Source of the DNA: Thermoflexus hugenholtzii JAD2
Lineage (GTDB): Bacteria; Chloroflexota; Chloroflexia; Chloroflexales; Roseiflexaceae
Length of the DNA stretch: 64,000 bases
Assembly: GCA_945881915.1 (NCBI GenBank)
Contig: CAMCVW010000006.1
Coordinates: 61,936-125,935 of the forward strand
Reading direction: 5' to 3'
Shown: positions 25,740 through 34,786 of the stretch, piece after piece
Position numbering within the stretch: position 1 is the stretch's first letter
Layout of the letters: each line of letters starts with the position of its first letter
Position numbers and translations under genes: made by a program
The notes under the pieces: generated by a model
Seen by the model: only the letters and a program-made list of their open reading frames with translations
What the model was told of the DNA's origin: nothing
Database searches by the model: none

Positions 25740-26567
25740 CTAGAGTGCAATCAGTGCGGTCGCGACGAGGGTGGTGACCAAGCCGATGCGTTGCAGGGTG
25801 TTGATGGGTTCGCGGTTGACGAAAAACGCCAACAGGACGGTCACTGCAGGGTAGAGTGATGCCAGCACGCTGGCGACGTCGAGTCGGCCGAGTTGGGTCG
25901 AGATCATGTATGCCGCGTTGGCGCTCAAATCGAATGCACCAGCAGCCATTGCGAGGCCGATGCCGGCTGCGCTGGGCATCCCGCCGCGACGAATCAATAG
26001 CCACGGAATAGTTACAAGCAGCGCACCGGCACGCATCACCGCGAGGGGGGCGAACACGCCGTTGCCGCCGAGGTATTTGAGCAAAATCAAAAAGACACCG
26101 AAGGTAACTCCCGCAACCAAACCTTGCCACAGACCACTATAGCCCGTTGCTTTGCCGGATAGCGAGTTGAGGATAATAGCGCCAATGCCGACTGCCATGC
26201 CGATGAGTGCGATGGTCGAAGGCCAACCGGTGGTGGTGATCCCATAACAGACCGGGATGATGGCCGACAAAGCGGCGGCGACTGGGGCAGTGACCGCCGT
26301 GTGCCCCTGTGCAATGCCGTGATAGAGCGCAGCGAGACCCAACGCGCCGCAAATCCCGGTCACGACTGCAAGGCCGATAAGGGTCGTCGGGAGCGGTGCT
26401 TCGTTGGTGGCACGGGCGAGGAGCCAAAACATCAACGCACCAAAGAGTTCGCTGATGACGAGGACATGGACGACAGGGATTTTGGAGCTGGCCCGCCCAC
26501 CCAAGAAATCACCAATCCCAAAACCTACCGACGCACCCAAAGCGCTCGCCAAAAACCATGCGTTCAT
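25740..26567 (-). CDS. DMT-superfamily transporter (EamA)
   Basis: 275 residues, ten predicted helices. N-terminal repeat starts ASALGASVGFGIGDFLGGRAS (split in two around residue 13) and the second repeat includes SANAAYMISTQLGRLDVASVLASLYPAVTVLL. The start ATG 26567 follows AAGGAG. It is back to back with another DMT gene at 26645; the two may share a short divergent regulatory region of 77 nt. Substrate unknown. Confidence 0.85.
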   Translation of the reverse strand: MNAWFLASALGASVGFGIGDFLGGRASSKIPVVHVLVISELFGALMFWLLARATNEAPLPTTLIGLAVVTGICGALGLAALYHGIAQGHTAVTAPVAAALSAIIPVCYGITTTGWPSTIALIGMAVGIGAIILNSLSGKATGYSGLWQGLVAGVTFGVFLILLKYLGGNGVFAPLAVMRAGALLVTIPWLLIRRGGMPSAAGIGLAMAAGAFDLSANAAYMISTQLGRLDVASVLASLYPAVTVLLAFFVNREPINTLQRIGLVTTLVATALIAL

Positions 26568-26644
26568 GCTGCTCCTTGTATCGGCAATTCCACCGTCTAT
26601 GCGTCTATACCGTATGATGGATTCATTTTACGGTGAATCGAGAA

Positions 26645-27517
26645 ATGGTGATGCAGACGGAACGTGATACACGGCGCGGTATTCTGTGGGGGCTGGTCGG
26701 TGTGGTGATCTTTAGTGTGTCGTTGCCAGTGACGCGTGTTGCGGTGGCCGAGATGAGCCCGGTGTTTGTGGCGACCGCACGTGGGGTCTTGGCGGCGGTA
26801 CTGTCGTTGTGTGCCTTGTTGGTGACCAAGAGTCCCTGGTTGAGTCGTGCACAATACGGCAAAGTAGCGATTATTGCGACAGGGGTGACCCTGGGCTTCC
26901 CGCTGTTTTCTTCGATGGCAATGCAGCAGGTCCCGGCTGGGCACGGTGCCATTGTCAATGGATTGTTGCCGCTCGCGACGGTTGCGTTGGGTGCGTTGGT
27001 GGTGCGCTACACCCTGCGCTGGCAGTTTTGGGGAGCGGCTATTGTCGGGAGCGCCACTGCTATCGCCGTGGTCACCTGGCACAGTGGGACTGGCCTCGGG
27101 AGCGGCGATGTGGCGATGGTGGTGGCCGTGTTGATTGCCGCGGTCGGCTATGTCTATGGTGGGCAGCTGTCCAAAGACATCGGCGGCTGGCGCACGATTT
27201 GTTGGGCCAATGTGATCTGTTTGCCGATCTTGTTGATTGTGGCGAGCATGACTGCGCCGGTGGCTGCGGTGTCGTTGCCGGCGTGGCTGGCTGTGGGCTA
27301 TCTGGGAGTCTTTAGCATGTTTTTGGGATTTTTTGCGTGGTATCACGGGTTAGCGCTCGGCGGCATCCCACGGGTGAGCCAGGTGCAATTGGTGCAGCCT
27401 TTTCTGACCATTCTGTGGGCCTGGCCCATCGATGGCGCGCGCCCGACGGCCACATTGCTGGGAGCGGCGGCGGTGGTGGTTGGCTGCATCTGGGTGGCAC
27501 GCAAGTACGCCGCCTGA
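26645..27517 (+). CDS. DMT-superfamily transporter (EamA)
   Basis: 290 residues, ten helices in two EamA repeats, ending GCIWVARKYAA. I prefer ATG 26645 (GGTGA upstream); GTG 26633 would add four residues. Divergent from the DMT gene at 25740. Not a close copy of it: only general family features agree, so recent tandem duplication is unlikely. Confidence 0.82.
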   Translation: MVMQTERDTRRGILWGLVGVVIFSVSLPVTRVAVAEMSPVFVATARGVLAAVLSLCALLVTKSPWLSRAQYGKVAIIATGVTLGFPLFSSMAMQQVPAGHGAIVNGLLPLATVALGALVVRYTLRWQFWGAAIVGSATAIAVVTWHSGTGLGSGDVAMVVAVLIAAVGYVYGGQLSKDIGGWRTICWANVICLPILLIVASMTAPVAAVSLPAWLAVGYLGVFSMFLGFFAWYHGLALGGIPRVSQVQLVQPFLTILWAWPIDGARPTATLLGAAAVVVGCIWVARKYAA

Positions 27518-27539
27518 TACTGCACTGAAAGAAAACGAA

Positions 27540-27577
27540 CCAGGAGGTGCGTATACGATACGCACCTCCTGGTTTTT
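27540..27577. terminator. Rho-independent terminator between convergent genes
   Basis: CCAGGAGGTGCGTAT / ATACGCACCTCCTGG with a 3-nt loop and TTTTT on the + side. Confidence 0.9.
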
Positions 27578-27587
27578 GTGTGGTTGC

Positions 27588-28886
27588 CTATTTGAGGGTT
27601 GGGATCATGTTGCCATGTGCTGCAAGCAGGTCGTCGCACAGATTCCAGATCTGGTCGAGCGACAATTCGGCCGCGGTGTGTGGGTCGAATGCGGCTGCGT
27701 GGTAGACGTGCTCGCGTTTGCCGGTGAGGGCTGCTTCGACGGTCATTGCCTGTACGTTGATGTTGGTCTGCATCATGGCGGCCAGGTGCGGAGGCAGGTT
27801 GCCGATTTTGGTAGGCTGCAAGCCGCTCTTGTCGACCAAAACAGGCACTTCCACGCAGCATCCTTCGGGCAAGTTATTAATCAAGCCGCGGTTGGGGACG
27901 TTGCCGTAGACCACGCGGGGCTGCCCTGTTTCTATACTGTGGATGATGAGCGAGCCGTATTCATGGCTGCGGTTGACCTCGAGGGGCAAGTCATTGGTGA
28001 TGAGGTCTTCACGCAGTTGATGCCAACCGGCGATTTGGTTTTCGCAGCGGCGAATGTATTCGTCAATGGGGATGTTGAACTCTTCGATGAGCTCAGGTCG
28101 ATCGCGCTTGATGAACCAGGGGGTGTATTCGGCGAAGTGCTCTGAGGATTCGGTGACGAAGTACCCGAAGCGCTTGAAGATTTCGTAGCGAACGAGGTTC
28201 CAATCGGGTGCGCGATTCTCGTTGAGGACCTTGTGGATGGCGGGGTAGAGGTCTTGGCCGTCTTTTTCGAATTTGAGGTAGAAGGCCATGTGGTTGATGC
28301 CGGCTGCGATGTAATTGATGCCGTTGATGTCCACACCGATGTCGTCTGCGAGCTGTTCGGCAGTGCCTTGGACCGAGTGGCATAGACCGACGGTTTTGAT
28401 GGAAGTGGCGCGGGACATGGCCCAGCAATTCATTGCCATCGGGTTGACGTAATTGAGGAAGGTGATGTCGCCGGCGACTTCTTCCATGTCACGGCACATG
28501 TCGAGCATGACCGGGATGGTGCGTAGGCCACGCATGATGCCGCCGATGCCCAGGGTGTCGGCGATAGTCTGGCGCAAACCGTACTTTTTGGGGATTTCGA
28601 AGTCGATGAGCGTCGATGGCTTGTAGCCGCCGACTTGAAACATGGCGATGGAGTAATCAGCATTTTCCAAGGCTTTTTTGCGGTCTGTGGTGGTGATGAT
28701 TTTGGGTTTGGCACCGAGTGCTTGGGCGACCTTGTTGGCGACGACTTCCGAGGTTTTGAGGCGCTCGGGGTCGATGTCAAAGAGCCGAATCTCGCTGTTG
28801 GCGAGTTCGGGGAACGAAAGGATGTCTCCGAGCAAGTTTTTTGCAAAGACGGTACTGCCGGCACCTAGGAGTGTGATGATGGCCAT
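27588..28886 (-). CDS. Glycoside hydrolase family 4 (alpha-galactosidase/alpha-glucosidase type)
   Basis: 432 residues. GH4 enzymes use NAD+ and a divalent metal in an oxidation-elimination mechanism. The Rossmann start TLLGAGSTVFAKNLLGDIL (about 5-23) binds NAD. GLCHSVQGT holds the metal-binding Cys (about 168) and AGINHMAFYLK the His (about 197). NPMAMNCWA is the family active-site loop. Length and motifs fit MelA-type alpha-galactosidases, but GH4 also includes alpha-glucosidases and alpha-glucuronidases, so the sugar is uncertain. Given the uronate genes elsewhere in the window, glucuronidase activity should be considered. It is downstream of the FG-GAP/membrane pair and the second sugar importer. 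Confidence 0.88.
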   Translation of the reverse strand: MAIITLLGAGSTVFAKNLLGDILSFPELANSEIRLFDIDPERLKTSEVVANKVAQALGAKPKIITTTDRKKALENADYSIAMFQVGGYKPSTLIDFEIPKKYGLRQTIADTLGIGGIMRGLRTIPVMLDMCRDMEEVAGDITFLNYVNPMAMNCWAMSRATSIKTVGLCHSVQGTAEQLADDIGVDINGINYIAAGINHMAFYLKFEKDGQDLYPAIHKVLNENRAPDWNLVRYEIFKRFGYFVTESSEHFAEYTPWFIKRDRPELIEEFNIPIDEYIRRCENQIAGWHQLREDLITNDLPLEVNRSHEYGSLIIHSIETGQPRVVYGNVPNRGLINNLPEGCCVEVPVLVDKSGLQPTKIGNLPPHLAAMMQTNINVQAMTVEAALTGKREHVYHAAAFDPHTAAELSLDQIWNLCDDLLAAHGNMIPTLK

Positions 28887-28908
28887 AGGGGAACGTTCCT
28901 TTCTCGGA

Positions 28909-29697
28909 TTACTGGACCACAGCAGGATTGTACTGTGGGTTGCGATGTATGTGCGTGTATGCGGCGATCATCAGGAGGATGGTTTCGCCGACATTCCACC
29001 AGAAGTGGACATCGAGGCGGGTCGCGGTTGTCAACCCGGGAATGGTACAGACCCAACTGCCAGCGGTGGTGGGACTGCGTGCCAGCCAACCGTCGTTGCC
29101 GAAGATACCCGGCAAGCCTTGGGCAGTGACCCCGGCTTCGCCGTAGGCTTTGAGGATCTGCAAGACCTCGAGATGCCGGACAAACAGGTAGGTATGCTCG
29201 GCGGTGTGCGCCGTACTCCAGAACAGCATCACGTAGGCCCACGGATTGCGCAGGCCGAGCCAATAGAGCCGTAGCATGACGAGGAGCACGCCCCAGTTCC
29301 AGAGAAAGTGCACCCATTCGGAGTTGGCTGCGGATATAAGCCCGCTGCTCGCACGTGCGGTGTAGCCGAGGAGATGATATTGGACCCATTGCGCGAGGTG
29401 TTCGAGGCCATGGCCACCTTGGAAGGTGAGCAATGCGACCATGAGGGCAATCACTTGCCCGTAGGTGCTACGGTCATAATACCAGCGCACCAACACTGCA
29501 GCGGTGAACAAAAATGTGCCCGGTAATGCTGCCCGCCACAACGGTTGGCCGATGACTATGCCAAGGAGCGTCATCAGGATGGCTGCACCACCCAACGCCA
29601 ATGCCAGCCAGTGTCGTTCGGGGATGAGGTAGTGCAGCACAGTGGGTGGCTGCGTAGGAGTATGTGGGTGCCGCAGAGAGGAGCTGTCTGCGCTCAT
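28909..29697 (-). CDS. Multi-pass membrane protein paired with the FG-GAP lipoprotein
   Basis: 262 residues with six predicted helices. His-rich membrane-adjacent motifs GGHGLEHLAQW, SEWVHFLWN, TAHTAEHTYLF and VHFWWNVGE resemble metal- or haem-binding positions in a membrane oxidoreductase, but I do not recognise the family. The start overlaps the stop of the FG-GAP gene (ATGA, 29697-29694), so the two are translationally coupled and probably work together at the membrane. The GH4 gene follows after 22 nt. Confidence 0.7.
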   Translation of the reverse strand: MSADSSSLRHPHTPTQPPTVLHYLIPERHWLALALGGAAILMTLLGIVIGQPLWRAALPGTFLFTAAVLVRWYYDRSTYGQVIALMVALLTFQGGHGLEHLAQWVQYHLLGYTARASSGLISAANSEWVHFLWNWGVLLVMLRLYWLGLRNPWAYVMLFWSTAHTAEHTYLFVRHLEVLQILKAYGEAGVTAQGLPGIFGNDGWLARSPTTAGSWVCTIPGLTTATRLDVHFWWNVGETILLMIAAYTHIHRNPQYNPAVVQ

Positions 29698-31346
29698 GGT
29701 GCACTCCGTTCAATGGATAGCAGCGTGCCCACGGGAGGATTCGGGACGGAAGAAATCAGACCGTCGGGCCAACGGATGGTCAGCATGAGGGGAACCTCGG
29801 TACCGAGTCCGTAGTGCACGGTTGGCGTATCGCCTGACAAATACCCGCGCGTGTTGGTAATGGTGGCCCAACGGGTGGCTGTAGCGGTGCTGAGCCGCAA
29901 TTGTGCCCCAACAGCGCTCGGATTTGTGCCTGCCTGATGGAGGGATACGATCATCTGCGAGCCGCCACAGAGTTGGTTTTCGTAGACGATGCTGGGGGAT
30001 AGCAGATTATTGACCACGATATCAAGACGCCCATCGTTGTTGAGGTCGGTCATCGTCATTCCGCGTCCTTGGGCGGTCGCATCGAGTTTCCAGCTCGGTT
30101 TCGCGGAATAGCGCACGCCGTCATAGCGCAGCGCTTGGTTGTGTTCGACCAGCGCATGATCGGGGAGGAAGGGAAAGAGGTCGAAGGCGATCATACCGTT
30201 CACCGCGTAGATATCCAGATTACCATCACTGTCGAGATCCCCAAATCGGGTTGACCAACTCCATCCGGTCGATGTCGCCGATACCGATCGGCTGGTGTTG
30301 TACCAACGAAGGTCTGAGCTACGCTGGAGGATGGCGTTTTCCATCAGTTGTGGGTCATCTGCGGGGTGGTATTGCGTCATCCTGCTGGTGACGGGGAGCC
30401 ATTGGGCCAAGGTCGTGACATCGGTGGCATACGGATTCATGTCTGCGGCGAGCAAATCCGGTGATCCGTCATGATTGAAGTCTGCAATGTCGTAGCTCAT
30501 GGTGCTGTGTGGGGTGGATTCGAATGGTTCTGTCGCAGTCCATAGGTTGCCATGGTGGAGCCAGACCATATCGCGCGTGTCGAAGTCGTTGCCGACGACG
30601 ATGTCATCGAAGCCGTCAGCGTCGATATCGAGCGCTGCAATCGAGAGTGCGTTGGCTGATTCGGAGAGACGTGTAGTTGTAAACGAACTATCAGCATTTT
30701 GTGTATGGATGAAAACCCCACTGCTCTGTGTATCGAACAGACTTTGGGCACCACCGCGCAGTGCTTCTGCATCATATGAACCAGTCACCAAATCGAGGCG
30801 TTGGTCACCATTGAAGTCATGCCAGAGCATACTATATGCGCGGATGTTGCCGAACGCGATTTGGGCACGGTGGAATGAGGGTTGCGCGGGGGTATTGTTA
30901 TTGAGCAGAATAGAAACACCTGCACCCAGATGTGTTGCGCTGATATCGGCGAAACCATCACCATTGACATCGACGATTTGAATCGCCCGGGTATTTGGCA
31001 GGTCGAGAGGAAGCTCACGGAACGAGAAGGAGCCGTCGTTTACGGCCAGAGTCGCATCGCCGGCGATATTGGCCAATACCAGGTCTGTCAGACCATCGGA
31101 ATTGACATCACCAGCAGCAACGCCGGAGCCATTACTGAGAAAGAGGCGCACAGGAGTTGGCGCAACGGTGGTATGCGCGAGTTGATGGGTAACAAACGAA
31201 TCTGTACATTGGTTTGAAGCAGTGAATGGTTGCACGTGCATCGTGATGGGGATTTGTGTACCCGACCAGTGAGTTGCTGGCGCGATAGATGTACATGCGC
31301 AGGTAACGATGGCGAGGAGTGGGATGATGATCTGCGTACGGTTCAT
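29694..31346 (-). CDS. FG-GAP/VCBS-repeat lipoprotein with ASPIC/UnbV domain (CRTAC1-like)
   Basis: 550 residues from ATG 31346; the frame continues to 31526 but that part is not protein-like. The N-terminal signal ends in a Cys (LAIVTCAC), suggesting a lipoprotein. Several FG-GAP calcium-binding repeats of the form DVNSDGLTDLV, DVNGDGFADI, DFNGDQRLDLV, DIDADGFDDIV, DFNHDGSPDLL, DLDSDGNLDIY and DLNNDGRLDIV build a beta-propeller. The C-terminal ASPIC/UnbV domain (about 480-548) contains YGLGTEVPLMLTIRWPDG. Such proteins are extracellular, but no reaction is established. Coupled to the membrane-protein gene downstream. Confidence 0.85.
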   Translation of the reverse strand: MNRTQIIIPLLAIVTCACTSIAPATHWSGTQIPITMHVQPFTASNQCTDSFVTHQLAHTTVAPTPVRLFLSNGSGVAAGDVNSDGLTDLVLANIAGDATLAVNDGSFSFRELPLDLPNTRAIQIVDVNGDGFADISATHLGAGVSILLNNNTPAQPSFHRAQIAFGNIRAYSMLWHDFNGDQRLDLVTGSYDAEALRGGAQSLFDTQSSGVFIHTQNADSSFTTTRLSESANALSIAALDIDADGFDDIVVGNDFDTRDMVWLHHGNLWTATEPFESTPHSTMSYDIADFNHDGSPDLLAADMNPYATDVTTLAQWLPVTSRMTQYHPADDPQLMENAILQRSSDLRWYNTSRSVSATSTGWSWSTRFGDLDSDGNLDIYAVNGMIAFDLFPFLPDHALVEHNQALRYDGVRYSAKPSWKLDATAQGRGMTMTDLNNDGRLDIVVNNLLSPSIVYENQLCGGSQMIVSLHQAGTNPSAVGAQLRLSTATATRWATITNTRGYLSGDTPTVHYGLGTEVPLMLTIRWPDGLISSVPNPPVGTLLSIERSAP

Positions 31347-31380
31347 GGTGCTGGTCTTTTTGGTGTAAGGGTATAAAATT

Positions 31381-31403
31381 GGCGGTCGGGGGAACCCCGA
31401 CCG
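31381..31403 (-). terminator. Hairpin after the sugar-binding-protein gene
   Basis: GGCGGTCGGGG / CCCCGACCGCC, followed on the minus strand by AATTTTAT. Separates the importer operon from the FG-GAP genes. Confidence 0.7.
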
Positions 31404-31419
31404 CCAGAGAAGGGAACGC

Positions 31420-32847
31420 TTACTGGAACAGGGCGTTGACTTCGTCGTTGGCTGCCTTGAGGGCATCGGCTGCTGGCTCTTCGCCGAGCATGATGCTGTC
31501 CATGGTGGCGTCCATAATCGGTCCAATTTCCGACGCGAAGTCAGTCACTGGGAACAAGAACGTACCATTGGCCTCGGTGGCCTGCGCCGTGAAGGCGGAC
31601 ACGTCGACCTTACGATCGCCGTATGCCTTGAGGGCTGCATCGACGCCGCTCTGGATGGCCGGGAAGACCACACCATAGCTGCCGACGATGTTTGCACAGG
31701 CTGGGGAAGCAGCGAACTTCATCCACTGCCAGGATTCTTCCTGGTGCTTAGAACCGACCCAGATGGAGTCAGCAAGACCATTGAACATGGACTTGCGGCC
31801 TTCTGGACCCTTTGGCAAACGAGCAAAGCCGGTGACGAACTTGGCGTCGTTCACGTATGAACCGATCATCCAGGAACCGTCTGTCGTCATTGCTGCTTTA
31901 CCTGCGGTGAACAAAGCGGTTGCGCCGAGGCTACGGACGTCGGCCAAGGTTGGCGAAACGCCTTCGACCAGGTTCAAATCGGCATACCACTGAATGGTCT
32001 CGGCCAACTTTGGATCGTCGTAGAAGTACTTGGTGGCGTACAGACCATCGTTGAACTTGAAGCCGTTCGAAACGGCCCAATGGCTCCACTGGGTCTGACC
32101 GTATGCGCCGCCGCTACCGCCGCCGACGAAGCCGTACTGGACGACTTTGGTCTTGTCGAAGCCTGCGTCGAGGGCATTCACACCGGCTTCGTCGATGGTC
32201 AACTTCTTGATGATTTGACCGAACGAACCGCCATCCTTGGCATTCCAGTCTGCATTGTTGAGTTCTTCAACGGTCACGCCGGCTTTGTCCAGCATGTCTT
32301 TGTTGAAGACGACTGCGACCGTGTCCCAGTCTTTTGGCAGCCCATAGCGCTTGCCTTCGCGACCCCAGAGGTCGCCCAGGCCTGGCAGATACTGTGCCAG
32401 GTCGACGCCATCACGCTCCACGAAGGGCTGGATGTCGACGAGCTGCTCTTTGGAAGCAAATTCTGGGTACTTGGCCAAGTGGTTAGTGAAGACGTCAGGT
32501 GCCGTGCCGCCGACCATACCGGTCTGAACGGAGGTCCAGTAGTCGCCCCAACCTGCTTGCTCAACCTTCACAATGATGTTTGGGTTGGTCTTGGTGAATT
32601 CAGCTGCACAGGCTTCGTATGCTGGCTGTTGATTGCCGTCCCACAAGCCGTAGCGAATGGTGACCGCATCGGTTGCTGCTGGTGCTTCGGCTGCTGGCTC
32701 TTCGGCTGGTGCTGCGGTTGCTTCGGCGGCAGGCTCTGCTGCGGCCGTTGGCTCTGCTGCTGGTGCTGCTGCGCCGCCACATGCTGCCAAGAGCATGCTG
32801 CTGACCATCACCAGAGCGATCGCCAGTGCGTTGAAACGAAAACGCAT
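31420..32847 (-). CDS. Sugar ABC transporter binding lipoprotein
   Basis: 475 residues, MalE/UgpB-type binding protein. Signal peptide with lipobox LLAACGG (Cys 23), then a long Ala/Pro/Glu/Thr linker to about residue 60, typical of Chloroflexota. The body contains ITVKVEQAG-like IIVKVEQAGWGDYW and PDVFTNHLAKYPEF, and repeated Trp/Tyr consistent with a sugar pocket. Last gene of the operon after the two permeases; its own codon use (Lys AAG, Pro CCA preferred) suggests high expression. No ATPase is nearby. Confidence 0.88.
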   Translation of the reverse strand: MRFRFNALAIALVMVSSMLLAACGGAAAPAAEPTAAAEPAAEATAAPAEEPAAEAPAATDAVTIRYGLWDGNQQPAYEACAAEFTKTNPNIIVKVEQAGWGDYWTSVQTGMVGGTAPDVFTNHLAKYPEFASKEQLVDIQPFVERDGVDLAQYLPGLGDLWGREGKRYGLPKDWDTVAVVFNKDMLDKAGVTVEELNNADWNAKDGGSFGQIIKKLTIDEAGVNALDAGFDKTKVVQYGFVGGGSGGAYGQTQWSHWAVSNGFKFNDGLYATKYFYDDPKLAETIQWYADLNLVEGVSPTLADVRSLGATALFTAGKAAMTTDGSWMIGSYVNDAKFVTGFARLPKGPEGRKSMFNGLADSIWVGSKHQEESWQWMKFAASPACANIVGSYGVVFPAIQSGVDAALKAYGDRKVDVSAFTAQATEANGTFLFPVTDFASEIGPIMDATMDSIMLGEEPAADALKAANDEVNALFQ

Positions 32848-32913
32848 TGAACACTCCTCTTCAAAAATAGAAATCTATGCATCCCGATGCGCGTGCATCG
32901 TTGGTGCCAATCG

Positions 32914-33816
32914 TTAGCGGAACCCGGTGAACTGGATGGCATTGACCGCTCGGCGGCCGAACACCAAGAAGATGATAATGGTCGGAATCAGACTCAACGT
33001 CGTCCCCGCCATCAATCCTCCCCAATCCGGAGCTCCTTGTGGCGTCTGTGATTGGAATACCGCCAAACCGACCGTCAAGGTCCGCATGGTTTCGTCTTTG
33101 CCAATCAAGAATGGCCACAGGTAGTCATTCCAATTCCCCAAGAACTGCAGAATAGCGAGTGTACTGAGCGCGGGAACACTCAGTGGCAAAATCACCTGCA
33201 AGAAAATGAGCGGTATACTCGCGCCGTCTAACTTCGCAGCTTCTTCGAGCTCGTGATTGATACTCAAGAAGAACTGGCGCAGAAAGAACACAGCGAACGG
33301 TGTCATCAGAAAAGACGGGGCAATAATCCCCCGGTAGGTGTTCATCCACTGCAACTCGCGTGCCATCAAGATGTAGTTAGGGACCAAAGTCACCACACCA
33401 GGGATCATCATGGCGGTCAGGTAGAGGAAAAAGAGTTGGTCGCGGAAGCGGAACTTGAGCCGGGCAAACGCATATGCTGCCATTGCGCTGAAGAACGTCT
33501 GCCCCAAAATTGTCGTCGTCGAGATGACCAACGAATTCTTGAGGCCCATCCAGAAGTCCATTCCACTGGCAGTGCCACCCTGTGCAACAGCCTCTTCGGA
33601 CGTGAACATTCCCAACACGCGTTTGAAGTTATTCATCGTCGGACCGACCGGCAGCAAGTTGAATGTGTCGACGTAGATTTCTTGTTTGCTCGAAAAACCT
33701 GTTCGCACGACCCACCAGACCGGGAACAACGTCACCAGAATGATTATCGAGATGGCTACCCAGGCGATTATCTTTTGGGTTGGGATTCCCGCTTTTGTTT
33801 TCTTCATCGTCGTCAT
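32914..33816 (-). CDS. Sugar ABC transporter permease, MalG-like
   Basis: 300 residues, six helices, EAA loop EEAAKLDGASIPLIFLQVIL. GGAGGAAC ribosome site before ATG 33816, 22 nt after the MalF-like gene. C-terminus GRRAVNAIQFTGFR is typical of MalG-type subunits. Confidence 0.9.
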   Translation of the reverse strand: MTTMKKTKAGIPTQKIIAWVAISIIILVTLFPVWWVVRTGFSSKQEIYVDTFNLLPVGPTMNNFKRVLGMFTSEEAVAQGGTASGMDFWMGLKNSLVISTTTILGQTFFSAMAAYAFARLKFRFRDQLFFLYLTAMMIPGVVTLVPNYILMARELQWMNTYRGIIAPSFLMTPFAVFFLRQFFLSINHELEEAAKLDGASIPLIFLQVILPLSVPALSTLAILQFLGNWNDYLWPFLIGKDETMRTLTVGLAVFQSQTPQGAPDWGGLMAGTTLSLIPTIIIFLVFGRRAVNAIQFTGFR

Positions 33817-33838
33817 ACTGTTCCTCCAGCGGCGTGTG

Positions 33839-34735
33839 CTAATCGAGGTCTGATGTGTCAGCGTTGAAATAGCGCATTTGGATGACGGTTATCGTAATTA
33901 GAATCAGGAACAATGCAACCGAAATTGTTGCTGCATAGCCCATCTTGAAGCGCACAAATGCATATTCGTAGATGTACCAGTAGACTACCCGGGTTGCATC
34001 GACCGGTCCGCCCTTGGTCGTAATCACAATGGTGTCAAAAATCTGAAACGACCCGATGAGTGACGTCACCAGCACAAAAATGAGCACGGGACGAAGCAGC
34101 GGGAGCGTAATACCCATGAACATTTGGCGCTCGTCAGCACCATCAATGGCCGCCGCCTCGTAGACGTCTTTTGGAATGTTTTGCAACCCAGCAAAGAGCA
34201 AAATTGCCGTATATCCGGCGTGTCGCCAGATGTTGATGGCAGCAATAGTGGGCATCGCTTGGTCCACCGACCCCAGGAAGGGCTGTCGTTCAAATCCCAA
34301 TGACATAATCACCTGGTTGATAAATCCCAGGGTAGGATCGAGCATCCACAGCCATAGGAGTGCCACGATGATGTTGGGCAGCAACCAAGGCAGAATCAAA
34401 ATTCCGCGAATCATCGTTGATTTTGTGAAGCGGTCGAGCAACACTGCCATCCCGAGGGCGATGACGGTTTGCAAGGGAATGTTCAAAACCACGTAGTATG
34501 CGGTCACACGTAACGCATGCAGAAATTCTTTGTCGCCCAACAATTTTGCGTAGTTTGCCAAACCGATGAATTTTGCTGGACGCAGCAAATCCCAGTTTGT
34601 GAAGCTCATCAAAAGGCCACGGACAGATGGCACCGCAAAAAACACCAAAAATCCGATAATACTCGGGAGAATAAACAGCCAAGCCCAGGCAAAGTCACTC
34701 CGTTGTGCTGATCGTAGACCGGTTCTTGTGGTCAT
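33839..34735 (-). CDS. Sugar ABC transporter permease, MalF-like
   Basis: 298 residues from ATG 34735 (CGGAG upstream); a TTG at 34756 would add seven residues but lies over the ribosome site. Six helices and EAA loop EAAAIDGADERQMFMGITLP. It lies 51 nt downstream of the receiver-domain gene on the same strand, so sensor and importer are probably regulated together. Confidence 0.9.
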   Translation of the reverse strand: MTTRTGLRSAQRSDFAWAWLFILPSIIGFLVFFAVPSVRGLLMSFTNWDLLRPAKFIGLANYAKLLGDKEFLHALRVTAYYVVLNIPLQTVIALGMAVLLDRFTKSTMIRGILILPWLLPNIIVALLWLWMLDPTLGFINQVIMSLGFERQPFLGSVDQAMPTIAAINIWRHAGYTAILLFAGLQNIPKDVYEAAAIDGADERQMFMGITLPLLRPVLIFVLVTSLIGSFQIFDTIVITTKGGPVDATRVVYWYIYEYAFVRFKMGYAATISVALFLILITITVIQMRYFNADTSDLD

Positions 34736-34786
34736 TTGACGCTCCGATGCTGTCAATGCAAAACATTTGTTCGCTGCTCTGAGGTT

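Noticed and set aside
25740..27517. Recent tandem duplication of DMT genes
   Set aside because: The two proteins share only general family features and lie on opposite strands.
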